From Chloroflexota bacterium (GTDB lineage: Bacteria > Chloroflexota > Anaerolineae > Promineifilales > Promineifilaceae): a stretch of DNA of 55,247 nucleotides. Of this stretch, positions 8,529 to 19,100 are shown one piece after another. The notes beneath the pieces were generated by a model. The model saw only the letters and a program-made list of their open reading frames with translations. It was not told the origin of the DNA and did not search any database. The translations under genes were made by a program, and so were the position numbers. Each line of letters starts with the position of its first letter. Position 1 is the first letter of the stretch. The stretch is taken from assembly GCA_012515125.1 (NCBI GenBank), contig JAAYYY010000038.1:1-55247 (forward strand). The letters are read 5' to 3'.

Positions 8529-10688
8529 ATGAACGAGAAACAGATCGTCACGACAATCGCCCGCGAGCTGGGCGTCCGGCCGGCGCAGGTGGCGGCGACG
8601 GCGGAATTGCTGGACGAGGCGAACACCATCCCGTTTATCGCCCGCTACCGGAAGGAGGCCACGGGCAGCCTGGACGAGAGCCAGCTACGGGCGGCCAGCG
8701 AGCGGCTGGCGCAGCTTCGTGCCCTGGAGGAACGGCGCGAAGCGGTGCTGGCGCGCATCGAGGCGCTGGGCCAGCTGACGCCGGAGCTAAAAGAACAGAT
8801 TGAAGGCGCCGCCACACTGACGGCGCTGGAAGACCTTTACCAGCCCTACAGGCCGAAGCGGCGGACACGGGCGAGCGCAGCGCGAGAAAAAGGGCTGGGC
8901 CCACTGGCCGAGATGATCGTCGCGCAGGTGCAGACGCGGAAGAGCCTGAGCGAGCTTGCACAGCCTTTCCTTAACGACGAGGTAGCGACGGAAGAGGAGG
9001 CGTGGGCCGGGGCGCGCGACATCGTCGCCGAAATGATCAGCGACCACCCGGAGGTGCGCGGCGAGACGCGTGAGAAGGCGCTGCAGTGGGCGGTACTCAT
9101 GGCCGAAAAGCGCGAGGAAGCGGAAGACAAACGCGGCGTCTACCGGCAATATTACGCGTTTGAGGCCGGCGTTCAGCAGCTCCGCCCGCACCAGATTCTG
9201 GCCATTAATCGGGGCGAGGCCGAAAACGTCCTGCGGGTGCAGGTAGACGTCGCCGAGCGGGACTGGCTGCTGCCGGCGAAGAGCGTCTTCCGCCCTCATT
9301 TCCGGTCGCCGCTCTGTAACCAACTCGAGGAGGCAATAACCGACGCCGGGCCGCGCCTGCTGGTCCCGGCGATCGTGCGCGACGTGCGCCGCACGCTGAC
9401 CGAGAAGGCCGAGGCCCACGCCATCGGCGTCTTCGCCACAAACCTGCGCAATCTGCTGCTGCAGCCGCCCCTGGCAGGCCACACCGTTCTGGGGATCGAT
9501 CCCGGCTTCCGCACTGGCTGCAAGGTGGCGGTCGTCGATACGACGGGCAAGTTGCTGGAAACGGCGACGATCTACCCGCACCCGCCCCAGAGCCAGCGGG
9601 ACGGGGCGCTGAAGCGCCTGTCGGCGCTGGTGCAGCAGCACGGCGTGACCCTGATCGCCATTGGCAACGGCACGGCCTCACGGGAGACAGAGCTGCTCGT
9701 CGCGCAGCTAATCGGGCTGATGCAGAAGCACGGGTCCGCGCCGCAATACCTGATCGTCAACGAGGCGGGGGCCAGCGTCTACAGCGCGAGCGAACTGGCA
9801 CGGGAGGAGCTGCCGGAGCTGGACGTCAGCCTGCGTGGAGCCGTATCGATTGCCCGGCGCGTGCAGGACCCGCTGGCCGAGCTGGTGAAGATAGACCCGC
9901 GCTCGATTGGCGTCGGCCTCTACCAGCATGACGTCGATCAGAAAGAGCTGGCTGAGACGCTGGACTGGGTGGTGACCTCGGTCGTCAATCAGGTGGGCGT
10001 GGACGTGAATACGGCGTCGCCGGCGCTGCTCACCTACGTCTCGGGTATCGGGCCGGCGCTGGCGCGGCGCATCGTCACCGAACGGGAGACGCAGGGGCCA
10101 TTCCGCAGCCGGAGGGCGCTCCAGAAGGTCAGCGGCCTCGGCCCGAAGACGTTTGAGCAGGCCGCCGGCTTCCTGCGCATCCTCGACGGGGAGGAGCCGC
10201 TGGACGCAACGGCGATCCATCCAGAGAGCTATGACGTTGCGAAAGCCGTACTGGTGCGGGCCGGCCTGACCACAGACAGCCCACCGGCAGCACGGGCCGA
10301 GCCGCTGGCAGCGCTGCGGCGCCGGCGGCCAGTGGGGGAGCTGGCCCAGTCGCTGGGCAGCGGCGTGCCCACGCTGGAGGACATCTTCGAGCAGCTCGTG
10401 CGTCCGGGGCGCGACCCGCGCGAGGATGCTCCGGCGCCTATCCTGCGCAGCGACGTGCTGACGATGGAAGACCTGCAGCCGGGGATGCGGCTGAAAGGGA
10501 CAGTGCGCAACGTAGTGGACTTCGGCGCGTTTATCGACATCGGCGTAAAAGAGGATGGGCTGCTGCACCGCAGCCGCAAGCCGCGTAGCGTGTCGCTGCA
10601 GGTGGGCGACGTGGTAGAAGTGGAGATCGTGCAGGTGGAGCCGGAACGCGGCCGGATCAGTCTCGCCTGGCCGGGGATGGGCGGCTAG
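8529..10688 (+). CDS. tex: Tex family RNA-binding transcriptional accessory protein
   Basis: Full-length Tex architecture: YqgF-like VLGIDPGFRTGCKVAVVD, HhH region YVSGIGPALARRIV, C-terminal S1 domain GMRLKGTVRNVVDFGAFIDIGVKEDGLLH. Confidence 0.95.
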   Translation: MNEKQIVTTIARELGVRPAQVAATAELLDEANTIPFIARYRKEATGSLDESQLRAASERLAQLRALEERREAVLARIEALGQLTPELKEQIEGAATLTALEDLYQPYRPKRRTRASAAREKGLGPLAEMIVAQVQTRKSLSELAQPFLNDEVATEEEAWAGARDIVAEMISDHPEVRGETREKALQWAVLMAEKREEAEDKRGVYRQYYAFEAGVQQLRPHQILAINRGEAENVLRVQVDVAERDWLLPAKSVFRPHFRSPLCNQLEEAITDAGPRLLVPAIVRDVRRTLTEKAEAHAIGVFATNLRNLLLQPPLAGHTVLGIDPGFRTGCKVAVVDTTGKLLETATIYPHPPQSQRDGALKRLSALVQQHGVTLIAIGNGTASRETELLVAQLIGLMQKHGSAPQYLIVNEAGASVYSASELAREELPELDVSLRGAVSIARRVQDPLAELVKIDPRSIGVGLYQHDVDQKELAETLDWVVTSVVNQVGVDVNTASPALLTYVSGIGPALARRIVTERETQGPFRSRRALQKVSGLGPKTFEQAAGFLRILDGEEPLDATAIHPESYDVAKAVLVRAGLTTDSPPAARAEPLAALRRRRPVGELAQSLGSGVPTLEDIFEQLVRPGRDPREDAPAPILRSDVLTMEDLQPGMRLKGTVRNVVDFGAFIDIGVKEDGLLHRSRKPRSVSLQVGDVVEVEIVQVEPERGRISLAWPGMGG

Positions 10689-12229
10689 CCCGCGCCGTCG
10701 TCGGCCGCTCCGTCAGAAGCGCGGCGCTGGCGCCAGAAGAGATACAACGCCAGCAAGGCAAACCCGGCGACGAAGAGCACGACCACGGCCAGCGCCAGCC
10801 AGAGCAGGCTCGTGCGCACAGGGGGCGTTGCCGCGCCGGGGAGGCCGCCGGGCATGGGGGTCGCAGCGGCCCGATCCACGACCTGTAGGGCCGCGCCGGA
10901 CGCCGCCTCTGCCGCCGCCTCGACCAGAAAGAGCGGGGGCCCGCCGATGATGCACGCTTCGTAGCAGCGGGCGCCGTCGAGCCGGATCTCGTATGCGCCG
11001 TCGCTGGCGCGGATGGTGCGCTCGTTGCCAAGGCTATCGACCAGCAGCGCTTCCTGCCCCAGGGCCGGCACGCGCAGGGTCAGCGCCGTGGGCCCTTTGG
11101 ACCAGAGAACGCGCGTGACGCTTCCCGGCCGGCTGAAGGCGACGGCGTGATAATCGGCGCTGCTCTGATCCTCGACGCCGGTGAAGCCACGCAGCAGGCG
11201 GATGGTCGTGCGGTGGGCCTGGAAGGCAGGACGCTCGCTGAAATCGCCGCGCAGGATGCCAAAGCTCTCGCCGCCAGGATCGACGAGCACGTCGGAGAAT
11301 TTGTAGACGCCGACGCTCTCCACGCCGGCGGCAAAGGCCAGCGCATGGGCCTGGACGATATACCAGGCCTGCTGGTCGAGGTCCACCTGGAACTGGGGGC
11401 GCTCGACAGGCCAGAGAGGGTCGAGGGTCGGCGCGGCGTTGGTCTCGTTGATCCAGATCGGCTTGTCCAGCCCGTACTTCTGCTGGATCGCGTCCATCTG
11501 CTCGACGATTGTGGACACCGTCTCCGTGCGAAAGTAGATGTGCAGAGAGAGGACATCGAAGAAGTAGTCGTGGGCCGCCGCTTCGGGGTCGGCGCTGATC
11601 ACCTGGAGCAGCCGGTCGAGATACTGGGTGCGCCCGGCTTCGACGTCGTGCCAGTAGGTCAGGCCGGCGAGGTGGACCGTCACCTGCGGGTCGTGCTCCT
11701 TCATGACGAGGTAGGCGACTTTGAGCAGGCGGTAGTAATCCTCGACCGTGCCCTCGAACTCGTTGCCGTAGACGCCCATGTCGATGTCGGGCTCGTTCCA
11801 GATGATCCAGCGGTGGATGCCGCGCACGCTGTAATAGTCCACTAGCCGGCGCAGGAAGGTCGCCCAGAGGTTGTCGGGGTCGTCGATTGGCAAATCAAGG
11901 CCGCGCGGCAGTCCACTGTGGCCCGCGCCGTCGGAAGCCCAGAGCGGCGTGTGCTTGATCAGGCCGATTATCTCCCGATCGGCGTCGGCGCCATAGCCGA
12001 GCCATTCTTCCATGACGTGCAGCGTATTCCAGTCGTCGGGCCCGGTGGGCTGCAACTCGCTCCAATAGAAGAGGATGCGCTCCCAATCGGCTCCCAGATC
12101 GGCGGCCTGCTCCGGCGACCAGAAGGCTTCGACAATGCCGAAACGGGGCTCTTCCGCAGCGTCCGCGCGCTGGCCGGAGAGCAATAACAGGAGAGCACAC
12201 AGGGCCAGCAGAAAGGTTACACGTTGCAT
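10685..12229 (-). CDS. Secreted, C-terminally membrane-anchored clan GH-A-like glycoside hydrolase
   Basis: Signal peptide MQRVTFLLALCALLLLLSGQRADA; WIIWNEPDID and PIWINETNAAP as candidate acid/base and nucleophile motifs; C-terminal TM LLWLALAVVVLFVAGFALLALYLFWRQRR. Confidence 0.7.
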   Translation of the reverse strand: MQRVTFLLALCALLLLLSGQRADAAEEPRFGIVEAFWSPEQAADLGADWERILFYWSELQPTGPDDWNTLHVMEEWLGYGADADREIIGLIKHTPLWASDGAGHSGLPRGLDLPIDDPDNLWATFLRRLVDYYSVRGIHRWIIWNEPDIDMGVYGNEFEGTVEDYYRLLKVAYLVMKEHDPQVTVHLAGLTYWHDVEAGRTQYLDRLLQVISADPEAAAHDYFFDVLSLHIYFRTETVSTIVEQMDAIQQKYGLDKPIWINETNAAPTLDPLWPVERPQFQVDLDQQAWYIVQAHALAFAAGVESVGVYKFSDVLVDPGGESFGILRGDFSERPAFQAHRTTIRLLRGFTGVEDQSSADYHAVAFSRPGSVTRVLWSKGPTALTLRVPALGQEALLVDSLGNERTIRASDGAYEIRLDGARCYEACIIGGPPLFLVEAAAEAASGAALQVVDRAAATPMPGGLPGAATPPVRTSLLWLALAVVVLFVAGFALLALYLFWRQRRASDGAADDGAG

Positions 12230-12332
12230 AGAAGCGGCTTCCGGCGATGGTCTGGCATGGTCAGCGCCCGTATAATAGCACAAATGGGCGAACCGTCATG
12301 AAAGGAAGGGGCCGGTAGAAAGGATTCTAGCC

Positions 12333-14693
12333 ATGAGTACAACACAATTAAGGCCTGCACAGGAGGCGATTCTGGCCTACCAGGGCGGGCTTATGGCCGT
12401 CAGTGCGGTGCCCGGCAGCGGCAAGACGTTTACCCTTTCCCGGCTGGCTGCCCGGCTCATCGGCGACGGCCGGGTGGACGTGGAGGCCGGGCAGCGGGTG
12501 CTCGTCGTCACCTACCTGAACGCCAGCGTGGAGACGTTCCGGGCACGGATTCGCCAGCAGCTTCTGGGGCTTGGCCTCCCGGTCGCCGGATTTGACGTAC
12601 GCACGCTGCACAGCCTGGGCCTGGAGATCGTCCGCGAAGCGACCGGCGGCGAAAACGCCAACGAGATTGTCGTCGTAGACGAGATGCAGGCCCAGGGCTA
12701 CCTCTCGCAGGCGGTAACCAACTGGATCGATGCCTACCCGCAGATGTGGCGCGCCTTCCTGCCGGACGGGGACAGCGTGCAGATGAGGGCCCGCTGGCGC
12801 GAGATTACCGAGCGCACAGCCCAGGCCTTTATTCGCACGGCGAAGAACGAGCGCTACCAGCCGGCAGCCATCGAGGAGCGGCTGCAGGCGCAGGCCGGGA
12901 CAATGCCCGACGCAGCGAGCGTGGAAGATCAGAGCACGCTCGGGCAGGAAACGGCCGACGCCGGGCTGGCCCTGTTGTGGATGCTGAACGGCATCTATGG
13001 CCGCTACCAGACGATCCTGGCGCGGCAGGGGGCGCTCGACTTCGACGACCTGATCTGGGAAGCGGTGCGCCTACTGGAGACGCAGCCGAGCCTGGCAGAG
13101 ACGCTGCGCCAGCGCTGGCCCTTTGTGCTGGAAGACGAAGCTCAGGATAGCGTGCCGCTGCAGGAAGCGCTGCTCGGCGCGCTGACGGGGCCGGAGGGGA
13201 ACTGGGTGCGTGTCGGCGACCCGAACCAGGCGATCACGAGCACCTTCACGGCAGCCCATCCGCGCACGTTCAACGCCTTTCTCGACCGGCCCGACGTCGT
13301 CGCCCGGCCGCTGCCCAACTCTGGCCGTTCGGCGCCGCGCATCATAGCGGCGGCAAACCGGCTGTTGGAGTGGGTGGTGACCAGCCATCCGGTGCCGGAG
13401 GTAAGGGCCGAGGCCTTCCGTCCGCAGGAGATCCTGCCCGCCCCGGAAGGGGACGGGCAGCCAAACCCGGAGGATATCCCCAACAACATCCGCATCAAGG
13501 TCTACGAACAGCGCGAGGAACAGGAGCTGCCGGCTGTCGCCGGCCTGGCGCTGCGCTACGTGCGCGCCCGTCCCGACCAGACGGCGGCGATCCTCGTGCC
13601 GACGAACCGCACCGGCTACGACGTGGCCGAAGAGCTGGACCGGCTGGACGCGCCCTACGACAATCTGCTGCGCGGCGGGCTCCGGGAGCGAGAGATCGCG
13701 GCGGCGCTGCACGGCCTGCTGGGGCTGCTGGCCGATCCCCTGGATACGCGCGCTCTGGTGCAGGCACACGAAGCGCTGGCGGCGCTGGAGCACCCGGCGG
13801 CGGGCGACTTTGGCGCCATGAGCGACGAAGGCGGTCCCTCCCCCGAGCTGGCCCGCCTTCATTCGCTTCTGCGCAGCACGCACCAGCCAGAGGGGCTGAT
13901 TTTCCCCCGCTATGACGGGGAGGAGCTGGCGGCGCTACCGGCCGGCGTGGTCGGTGAGGAAGAGGTAGCCCGGCTGCAGCCTTTTCTGAGTTTCCTCCGC
14001 GGCATTTTTGCCCTGCGTGCATTGCCGGTGGACGATCTGACGCTGGCCCTCGCCGACGAGCTGTTCGCACGCCACACGGAGGACGAGGCCGATGGGCGCG
14101 TTCAGGAGTTTGATCTGTCCGTTGCTTACCAGATTGCCAACCTGATGCGGCGCTGGCGCGATCTGGAGCCGGATTGGCGGCTGCCGGAGCTGGCTGCCCA
14201 ACTGGGCGAGATAGCGACGGGCCGCCGGTTGCTGCCCGGCAGCGTGTCCGACGATATGGGCTTCGAGCCGCGTCCGGGGCGCATCACGCTGGCAACGCAG
14301 CACGGCGCCAAAGGGGCCGAGTGGGATGCGGTGTTCCTGGTCGGCATCGATGGCCTGTGGATACCCGGCACGCTCGAAGCGCCGTTCCTCGGCGTGCATG
14401 AGTTCCTGGGCGGCGACCCCACGGCGGAAGCGGCGGCCCGGTTGCGCTTTCTGATGGCCGGTGAGGACGGCGATTACCCCGGGCAGCATCCTGGCCGGAC
14501 GGCGACTGAATCGGCGCACGTCGAGGTTATCAGCGAAAGGCTGCGCCTGCTTTATGTGGGCATCACCCGGGCGCGGCGCTACCTGCACATCAGCCGCAGC
14601 CGCAACGTGCGCCGCTACGGCCGGGTGGAGCAGACCGAGCCGACCGAGGTCCTCGGCGTGTTGTACGAGTTCCTGCGGAATGGCGAGGGCTAG
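12333..14693 (+). CDS. UvrD/Rep/PcrA-like superfamily I ATP-dependent helicase
   Basis: Walker A VSAVPGSGKTFTLSRLA, Walker B FVLEDEAQDSVPLQ, motif III VGDPNQAI, motif V/VI QHGAKGAEWDAVFLVG...LRLLYVGITRARRYLHIS. Confidence 0.9.
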   Translation: MSTTQLRPAQEAILAYQGGLMAVSAVPGSGKTFTLSRLAARLIGDGRVDVEAGQRVLVVTYLNASVETFRARIRQQLLGLGLPVAGFDVRTLHSLGLEIVREATGGENANEIVVVDEMQAQGYLSQAVTNWIDAYPQMWRAFLPDGDSVQMRARWREITERTAQAFIRTAKNERYQPAAIEERLQAQAGTMPDAASVEDQSTLGQETADAGLALLWMLNGIYGRYQTILARQGALDFDDLIWEAVRLLETQPSLAETLRQRWPFVLEDEAQDSVPLQEALLGALTGPEGNWVRVGDPNQAITSTFTAAHPRTFNAFLDRPDVVARPLPNSGRSAPRIIAAANRLLEWVVTSHPVPEVRAEAFRPQEILPAPEGDGQPNPEDIPNNIRIKVYEQREEQELPAVAGLALRYVRARPDQTAAILVPTNRTGYDVAEELDRLDAPYDNLLRGGLREREIAAALHGLLGLLADPLDTRALVQAHEALAALEHPAAGDFGAMSDEGGPSPELARLHSLLRSTHQPEGLIFPRYDGEELAALPAGVVGEEEVARLQPFLSFLRGIFALRALPVDDLTLALADELFARHTEDEADGRVQEFDLSVAYQIANLMRRWRDLEPDWRLPELAAQLGEIATGRRLLPGSVSDDMGFEPRPGRITLATQHGAKGAEWDAVFLVGIDGLWIPGTLEAPFLGVHEFLGGDPTAEAAARLRFLMAGEDGDYPGQHPGRTATESAHVEVISERLRLLYVGITRARRYLHISRSRNVRRYGRVEQTEPTEVLGVLYEFLRNGEG

Positions 14694-14709
14694 GGCTAGC
14701 TTAACGGCG

Positions 14710-14738
14710 TTGTACTAGAGGTAGTAACCGCTTACAAT
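14710..14738 (+). promoter_or_regulatory. Promoter TTGTAC-17-TACAAT immediately before a start codon (leaderless gene)
   Basis: -35 14710-14715, 17-nt spacer, -10 14733-14738, ATG at 14746, no SD. Confidence 0.6.
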
Positions 14739-14745
14739 AGCAATC

Positions 14746-16083
14746 ATGACGACTGACAATCCCTTCTTCCATCGTGGTGCGATCCGCCGCGCTGAGGAGT
14801 TCTACGGGCGGCAGAACGAGATCGGCCAGGTTCTGGGGCTGTTGCGCAACGGGCAAAGCGTTTCGCTGATCGGCCCGCGCCGGATTGGCAAGAGCTCGCT
14901 TCTCCTGCACCTTGTGCGCCCCCAGGTACGGGAAGCGCACCAGCTCAATACGTCCAGCATCCTCTTCGTTCTGCTGGATTGTCAGGAGTTTGGGGGCTCG
15001 CTGCCGGAGGAGGTCTACGAGGCCCTGCTGGCGGAGATCGTGGAGCAGGCTCATGAGGTCGGATGCGTGCTCGACGACGTGGACCGTTATGGAACCTACC
15101 GCTCGTTGGACCGCGTGCTGAACCAGCTCAGCCAGGCGGGGGTCAACGTCGTCGTCCTGCTTGACGAGTTTGAGCTGATGGCCGGAAACCCGCGTCTGAC
15201 GCCTTATTTCTTTGCGCGGCTACGCGGCCTGACGACGAAGTATGGCCTGGCCTATCTGACGGCGAGCCAGCGACCGCTATTCGACATCACAGCCGACGAA
15301 GAGATCCTCAGCTCGCCGTTTTTTAACATTTTTGTGACGCTGCCGCTGGGGCTTTATAGCGAGGACGAGGCGCGCGGGCTGTTAGCCGTGCGGCTCGAAG
15401 GGACGGGCGTTACCTTCCCCGAACCGCTCTGCGAGCATCTGCTGTACCTGGTCGGCTACCACCCCTTCTTCCTGCACGTGGCCGGGTATCACGCTTTCCA
15501 GGCCTTGCTGCAGGGTCGGTCGCTGGAGACAAAGGCCGAGCTGGGGCAGCTCGACGCCGCGGTCGAAGTGGAAGCGGATTCACACCTCAGCTATCTCTGG
15601 CAGAACCTGAACGGGGAGGAGCAGTATACGCTCGCCACGCTGGAAGGGCCGGTCGATAGCCTGCGGCTCCTGGAACAGCAGTGCCTGATCCAGGCGGCGA
15701 ACGGCGAGAGGGCTGGCAACCCGGCCGGTAGCTTCACCTATACCAGCGAGATGCTGCGCCGCTTCGTCCGGCGGCAATCGGTCCCAGGCGTGATCCAGGC
15801 CGGGCCGTTTGTCATCGACGAACAGCGTCACTCCGTGCGCGCGGATGGTCAGGAGCTGAACCTAACCACCTCCCAGTTCGACCTCTTCGCGCGCCTCACC
15901 AGGGACGCAGGGCAGGTGGTCCACAGCGACGATCTGGAGACGGCAGTCTGGGGCGAAATTCTGGTGGACGATCCCGACCGGCTGAAGACCCTGATCAAGC
16001 GGCTGCGGCGGGCGATAGAACCCTACGACGACTGGATCGTCAGCGAGCGCGGGGTAGGCTACTCGCTTCGCACGCCGGATTAA
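14746..16083 (+). CDS. STAND-like P-loop ATPase fused to C-terminal OmpR/PhoB-type winged-helix DNA-binding domain
   Basis: FYGRQNEIGQVL, Walker A IGPRRIGKSSLL, Walker B VVVLLDEFELM; C-term DGQELNLTTSQFDLFARLTRDAGQVVHSDDLETAVWG...LKTLIKRLRRAIEPYDDWIVSERGVGYSL. Confidence 0.85.
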   Translation: MTTDNPFFHRGAIRRAEEFYGRQNEIGQVLGLLRNGQSVSLIGPRRIGKSSLLLHLVRPQVREAHQLNTSSILFVLLDCQEFGGSLPEEVYEALLAEIVEQAHEVGCVLDDVDRYGTYRSLDRVLNQLSQAGVNVVVLLDEFELMAGNPRLTPYFFARLRGLTTKYGLAYLTASQRPLFDITADEEILSSPFFNIFVTLPLGLYSEDEARGLLAVRLEGTGVTFPEPLCEHLLYLVGYHPFFLHVAGYHAFQALLQGRSLETKAELGQLDAAVEVEADSHLSYLWQNLNGEEQYTLATLEGPVDSLRLLEQQCLIQAANGERAGNPAGSFTYTSEMLRRFVRRQSVPGVIQAGPFVIDEQRHSVRADGQELNLTTSQFDLFARLTRDAGQVVHSDDLETAVWGEILVDDPDRLKTLIKRLRRAIEPYDDWIVSERGVGYSLRTPD

Positions 16084-16115
16084 CCGCTCTCCGGACTCTT
16101 TGTGGCGATTGTATT

Positions 16116-19100
16116 GTGCAGCGTAAGGCGTCGGGTCAGGCGGACGTGAGCGTGTCGCCGGCCCGGCCGGACAGGCAAATGGGACCTTTACGGAAAGCGC
16201 GGCGGTTTATCTGGTTGCTGCTTCTGGCAGCGGCAACCGGCGTTGCCGCGCAGGGCCGCGACCCGTTGCCTGCGCAACCCTCCGCTTACTGGCGCTACGA
16301 TGCGCCCGGCCCTCTACAGATGGTGACGACGGGCGACCTGGACAACGACGGCATGCAGGAGTTCGTAGCCATCACGGAAGAGGGGCAGTTGCTCCTTCTG
16401 GGGGCCGACGGGCGCAATCGCTGGACGTACGAGCTGCGTGAGGGAACGCCTGTGCGGCATGTCATCACGCTCAACGTGGAGGGAGCCGTCGAGCCGGGGG
16501 GTGAGGTCCTGCTCGTCACGGATGACACGTTGCTGCTGCTAGACGAAGACAAGCGCGTCATGTGGCGGCGCGCGCTCGGCGGCGAGGCCGCGCCGGTAGA
16601 CCTGCAACCCTACGACCATGACGGCGACGGGAGTGAGGGCTTCCTCCTGGCCCTTTCCAGCGGAATCCTGCAATTCTATGACGGGGGCGGCGAGCTTGTG
16701 TGGCATTTCCCGGAAACACCGCCGGCGAGCGATAACCCGCTGCCGCAGCTCGCCGTCGGCGATGTGGACGGCGACGGGCAGGAGGAGATCGCCTTCAGCT
16801 ATTACCAGCAGTACAGCCGGCTTTCGCTGCTGGAGGGCAATCGCGTCGTTACCATGGCCCGGTCGCTAAGCGGGCAGGTGACGGCGCTGACGATGCCCCC
16901 GTTGGGCGAAGGCGGGCGTCACGTCATCGCCATGGGCAAGAGCTTCCGCGACCGGCACGAGCTGCTCGTCTACAACGAGAGCGGCGAAGAGCTCTGGCGG
17001 CGCACGCCGAACCTGCCGATTACGGCGCTTGCCTCCGGCAGCACGCCGGCTGGCGAGATACTCCTGGTCAGCACAAACGTGGGCACTGTCACGGCTTACG
17101 ATGCCGCGGGAACCCGCCTCTGGCGCTTCCAGCCGGATACGCCGTCGCGCACCGTTTCTGGCCTCTCTCCCAGTCCGAACGTCGTGGGCGAGAACCAGCC
17201 TGCCGTGGCGCTGACCCTCACCCCGCGCGAGGTTCGTGGCGGGACCGCCATCGAGGTGATCCTCCTCGACAACGGCGGGCAGCGTCTGCTCTCATTCCCT
17301 CTGGCGTCGGGCAGCGGGCAGAGCCGGCTGGTGGACAGCAACGGCGACGGGATCAGCGAGCTGTTGCTGGGGAGCTTTGGCACCCTCTCGCTCACCGATC
17401 CGGGTACGGGCGCGCGAAAGAACGGTCCGGCGCCGAACTGGCCCTACCGCGTCTCGCAGCCCCAGTCGATGCTCGTCGCCGATCTCGACGGCGACGAGCA
17501 GGACGAGCTGCTGGTGGGCGCGGAAGGGCTGATTCACCTGATCGAGAGCGAAGACGCGCGGACGCGAGGCCAGCTGCCGCTCGGCGGCACCATCACCGAG
17601 CTGGCGCTGGCGCACAATGAAGAGGGTATCCCGTTTATCGTGGCGGCGAACTTTAATCCTCCCGATCCACAAACGGCAGAGCCCACGCATGAAACGTGGC
17701 TGGAGCTGTGGCAGGCCAGCGGGCGCGTAGCCTGGACAGAACCCCAGCGCATCGCCGGCAGCGTCACGGCGCTGGCGGTCGGCGACCTGAACGGGGATGG
17801 CGCCGACGAGATCGTCAGCGGCACGGATAGCGGCCAGGTAATAGCCTACAGCCTGGATAATGAGATCCTCTGGCAGACCGAGCTCGGCAGCCCTGTCAGG
17901 CACCTGCTGGTCGTTGACGAGGGCGACGACGGCGCCGCCGAGCTGGTCGCCGTCACCCGGGGCAATGCCGTCACGCTGATAGCGGGCACCGGCCACAGCC
18001 GTGTCCTGACCTACTACAACGTCAACGACGTCGACTTCGTCTACCCGTTTCCGTACCGCGATAGGCTGGGCCGGGCGTTGCTCCTGGCGACCCACGACGG
18101 CGTGCTGCGCGGGCTCACGTGGGCGGGTCAGGAGGTCTGGCAGAGGGCCATCGGCGACGGCCCACTGACCATCGTGCGCCCGGCCGACGACGATTTCCTC
18201 ATCGGCACAGCCGACGACAGGGTGCACCTCTACAGCGTGCGCGAAGACGAGCTGCTCTGGACGCTGGAGGAGGTGGGTGGGGTACAGGACATTTACTGGG
18301 GGAATCTCGACGGCGGCGGCGCCCGCGACGTAGCCATCGGCAATGCAGCCGGCAACGTTCTGCTCCTGACCAGCGACCGGCGCGAGTGGGACCGGCTCAA
18401 TCTGGGCAGCGGCATCTTCCGGCTGGCAGGCTTGCGCGTGGGCGGCGGTGACCACACCCAGTTGGTGACGCTGACGCAGAACGGCGTGGTGCAGCTATTT
18501 GAAGCCAAGCCGAACCGCCCGCCACTGCTCGTTGCGCCGCAGACGGAGGTCGGGCCGGGACAATACGTCGTTCGCGTTACCGTGATCGAGGAGGAGACTG
18601 ACACGGTCACGGTTTCGCTGGAGACATGGGACGAGGCCGAGCGGCAGTGGGTTGTGCAACAAGAGCAACAGGCCGAAGGCAGCCATGACGTCTCCTTCAT
18701 CTTCAGCCCCAGGGCTGTGGGCCCGCTCCGCTATCGCTTTGTCTACGACGACGGCACCAACCGGGGCGTGGTGCAGCCGCCACCCGGCCCAGAGCCCCAA
18801 CCACCGGCCGGTCTGCCCAGGGGGCTGCTGGCGCCTGCCGGCCTGCTCCTCGTCCTGATGAGCGCCGTTCTCATCGTCCGCCAGGCGCTTTCCACGCCGG
18901 CGCGGGCGGGCCGTTTCTACAACCGTGTCAAGCAGCAGCCGGCGAACACGCTGCAGCTGGTGAACAGCCAGTACCGGAGCGAAGGAGGGTCGCCCGATTT
19001 CCTGTTAAGTCTTGCCAACCTCGCCCGCCGCGCCGGCAATGAGCCGCTGGCGAACCTGGCCAACGGCCTCTTCCTCCTGGAGACACGTCCTGACGCGGCG

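Noticed and set aside
17292-18455. 387-aa minus-strand ORF inside the receptor-like gene
   Set aside because: Antisense shadow; the plus strand has repeated DxDxDG loops and a continuous reading frame.
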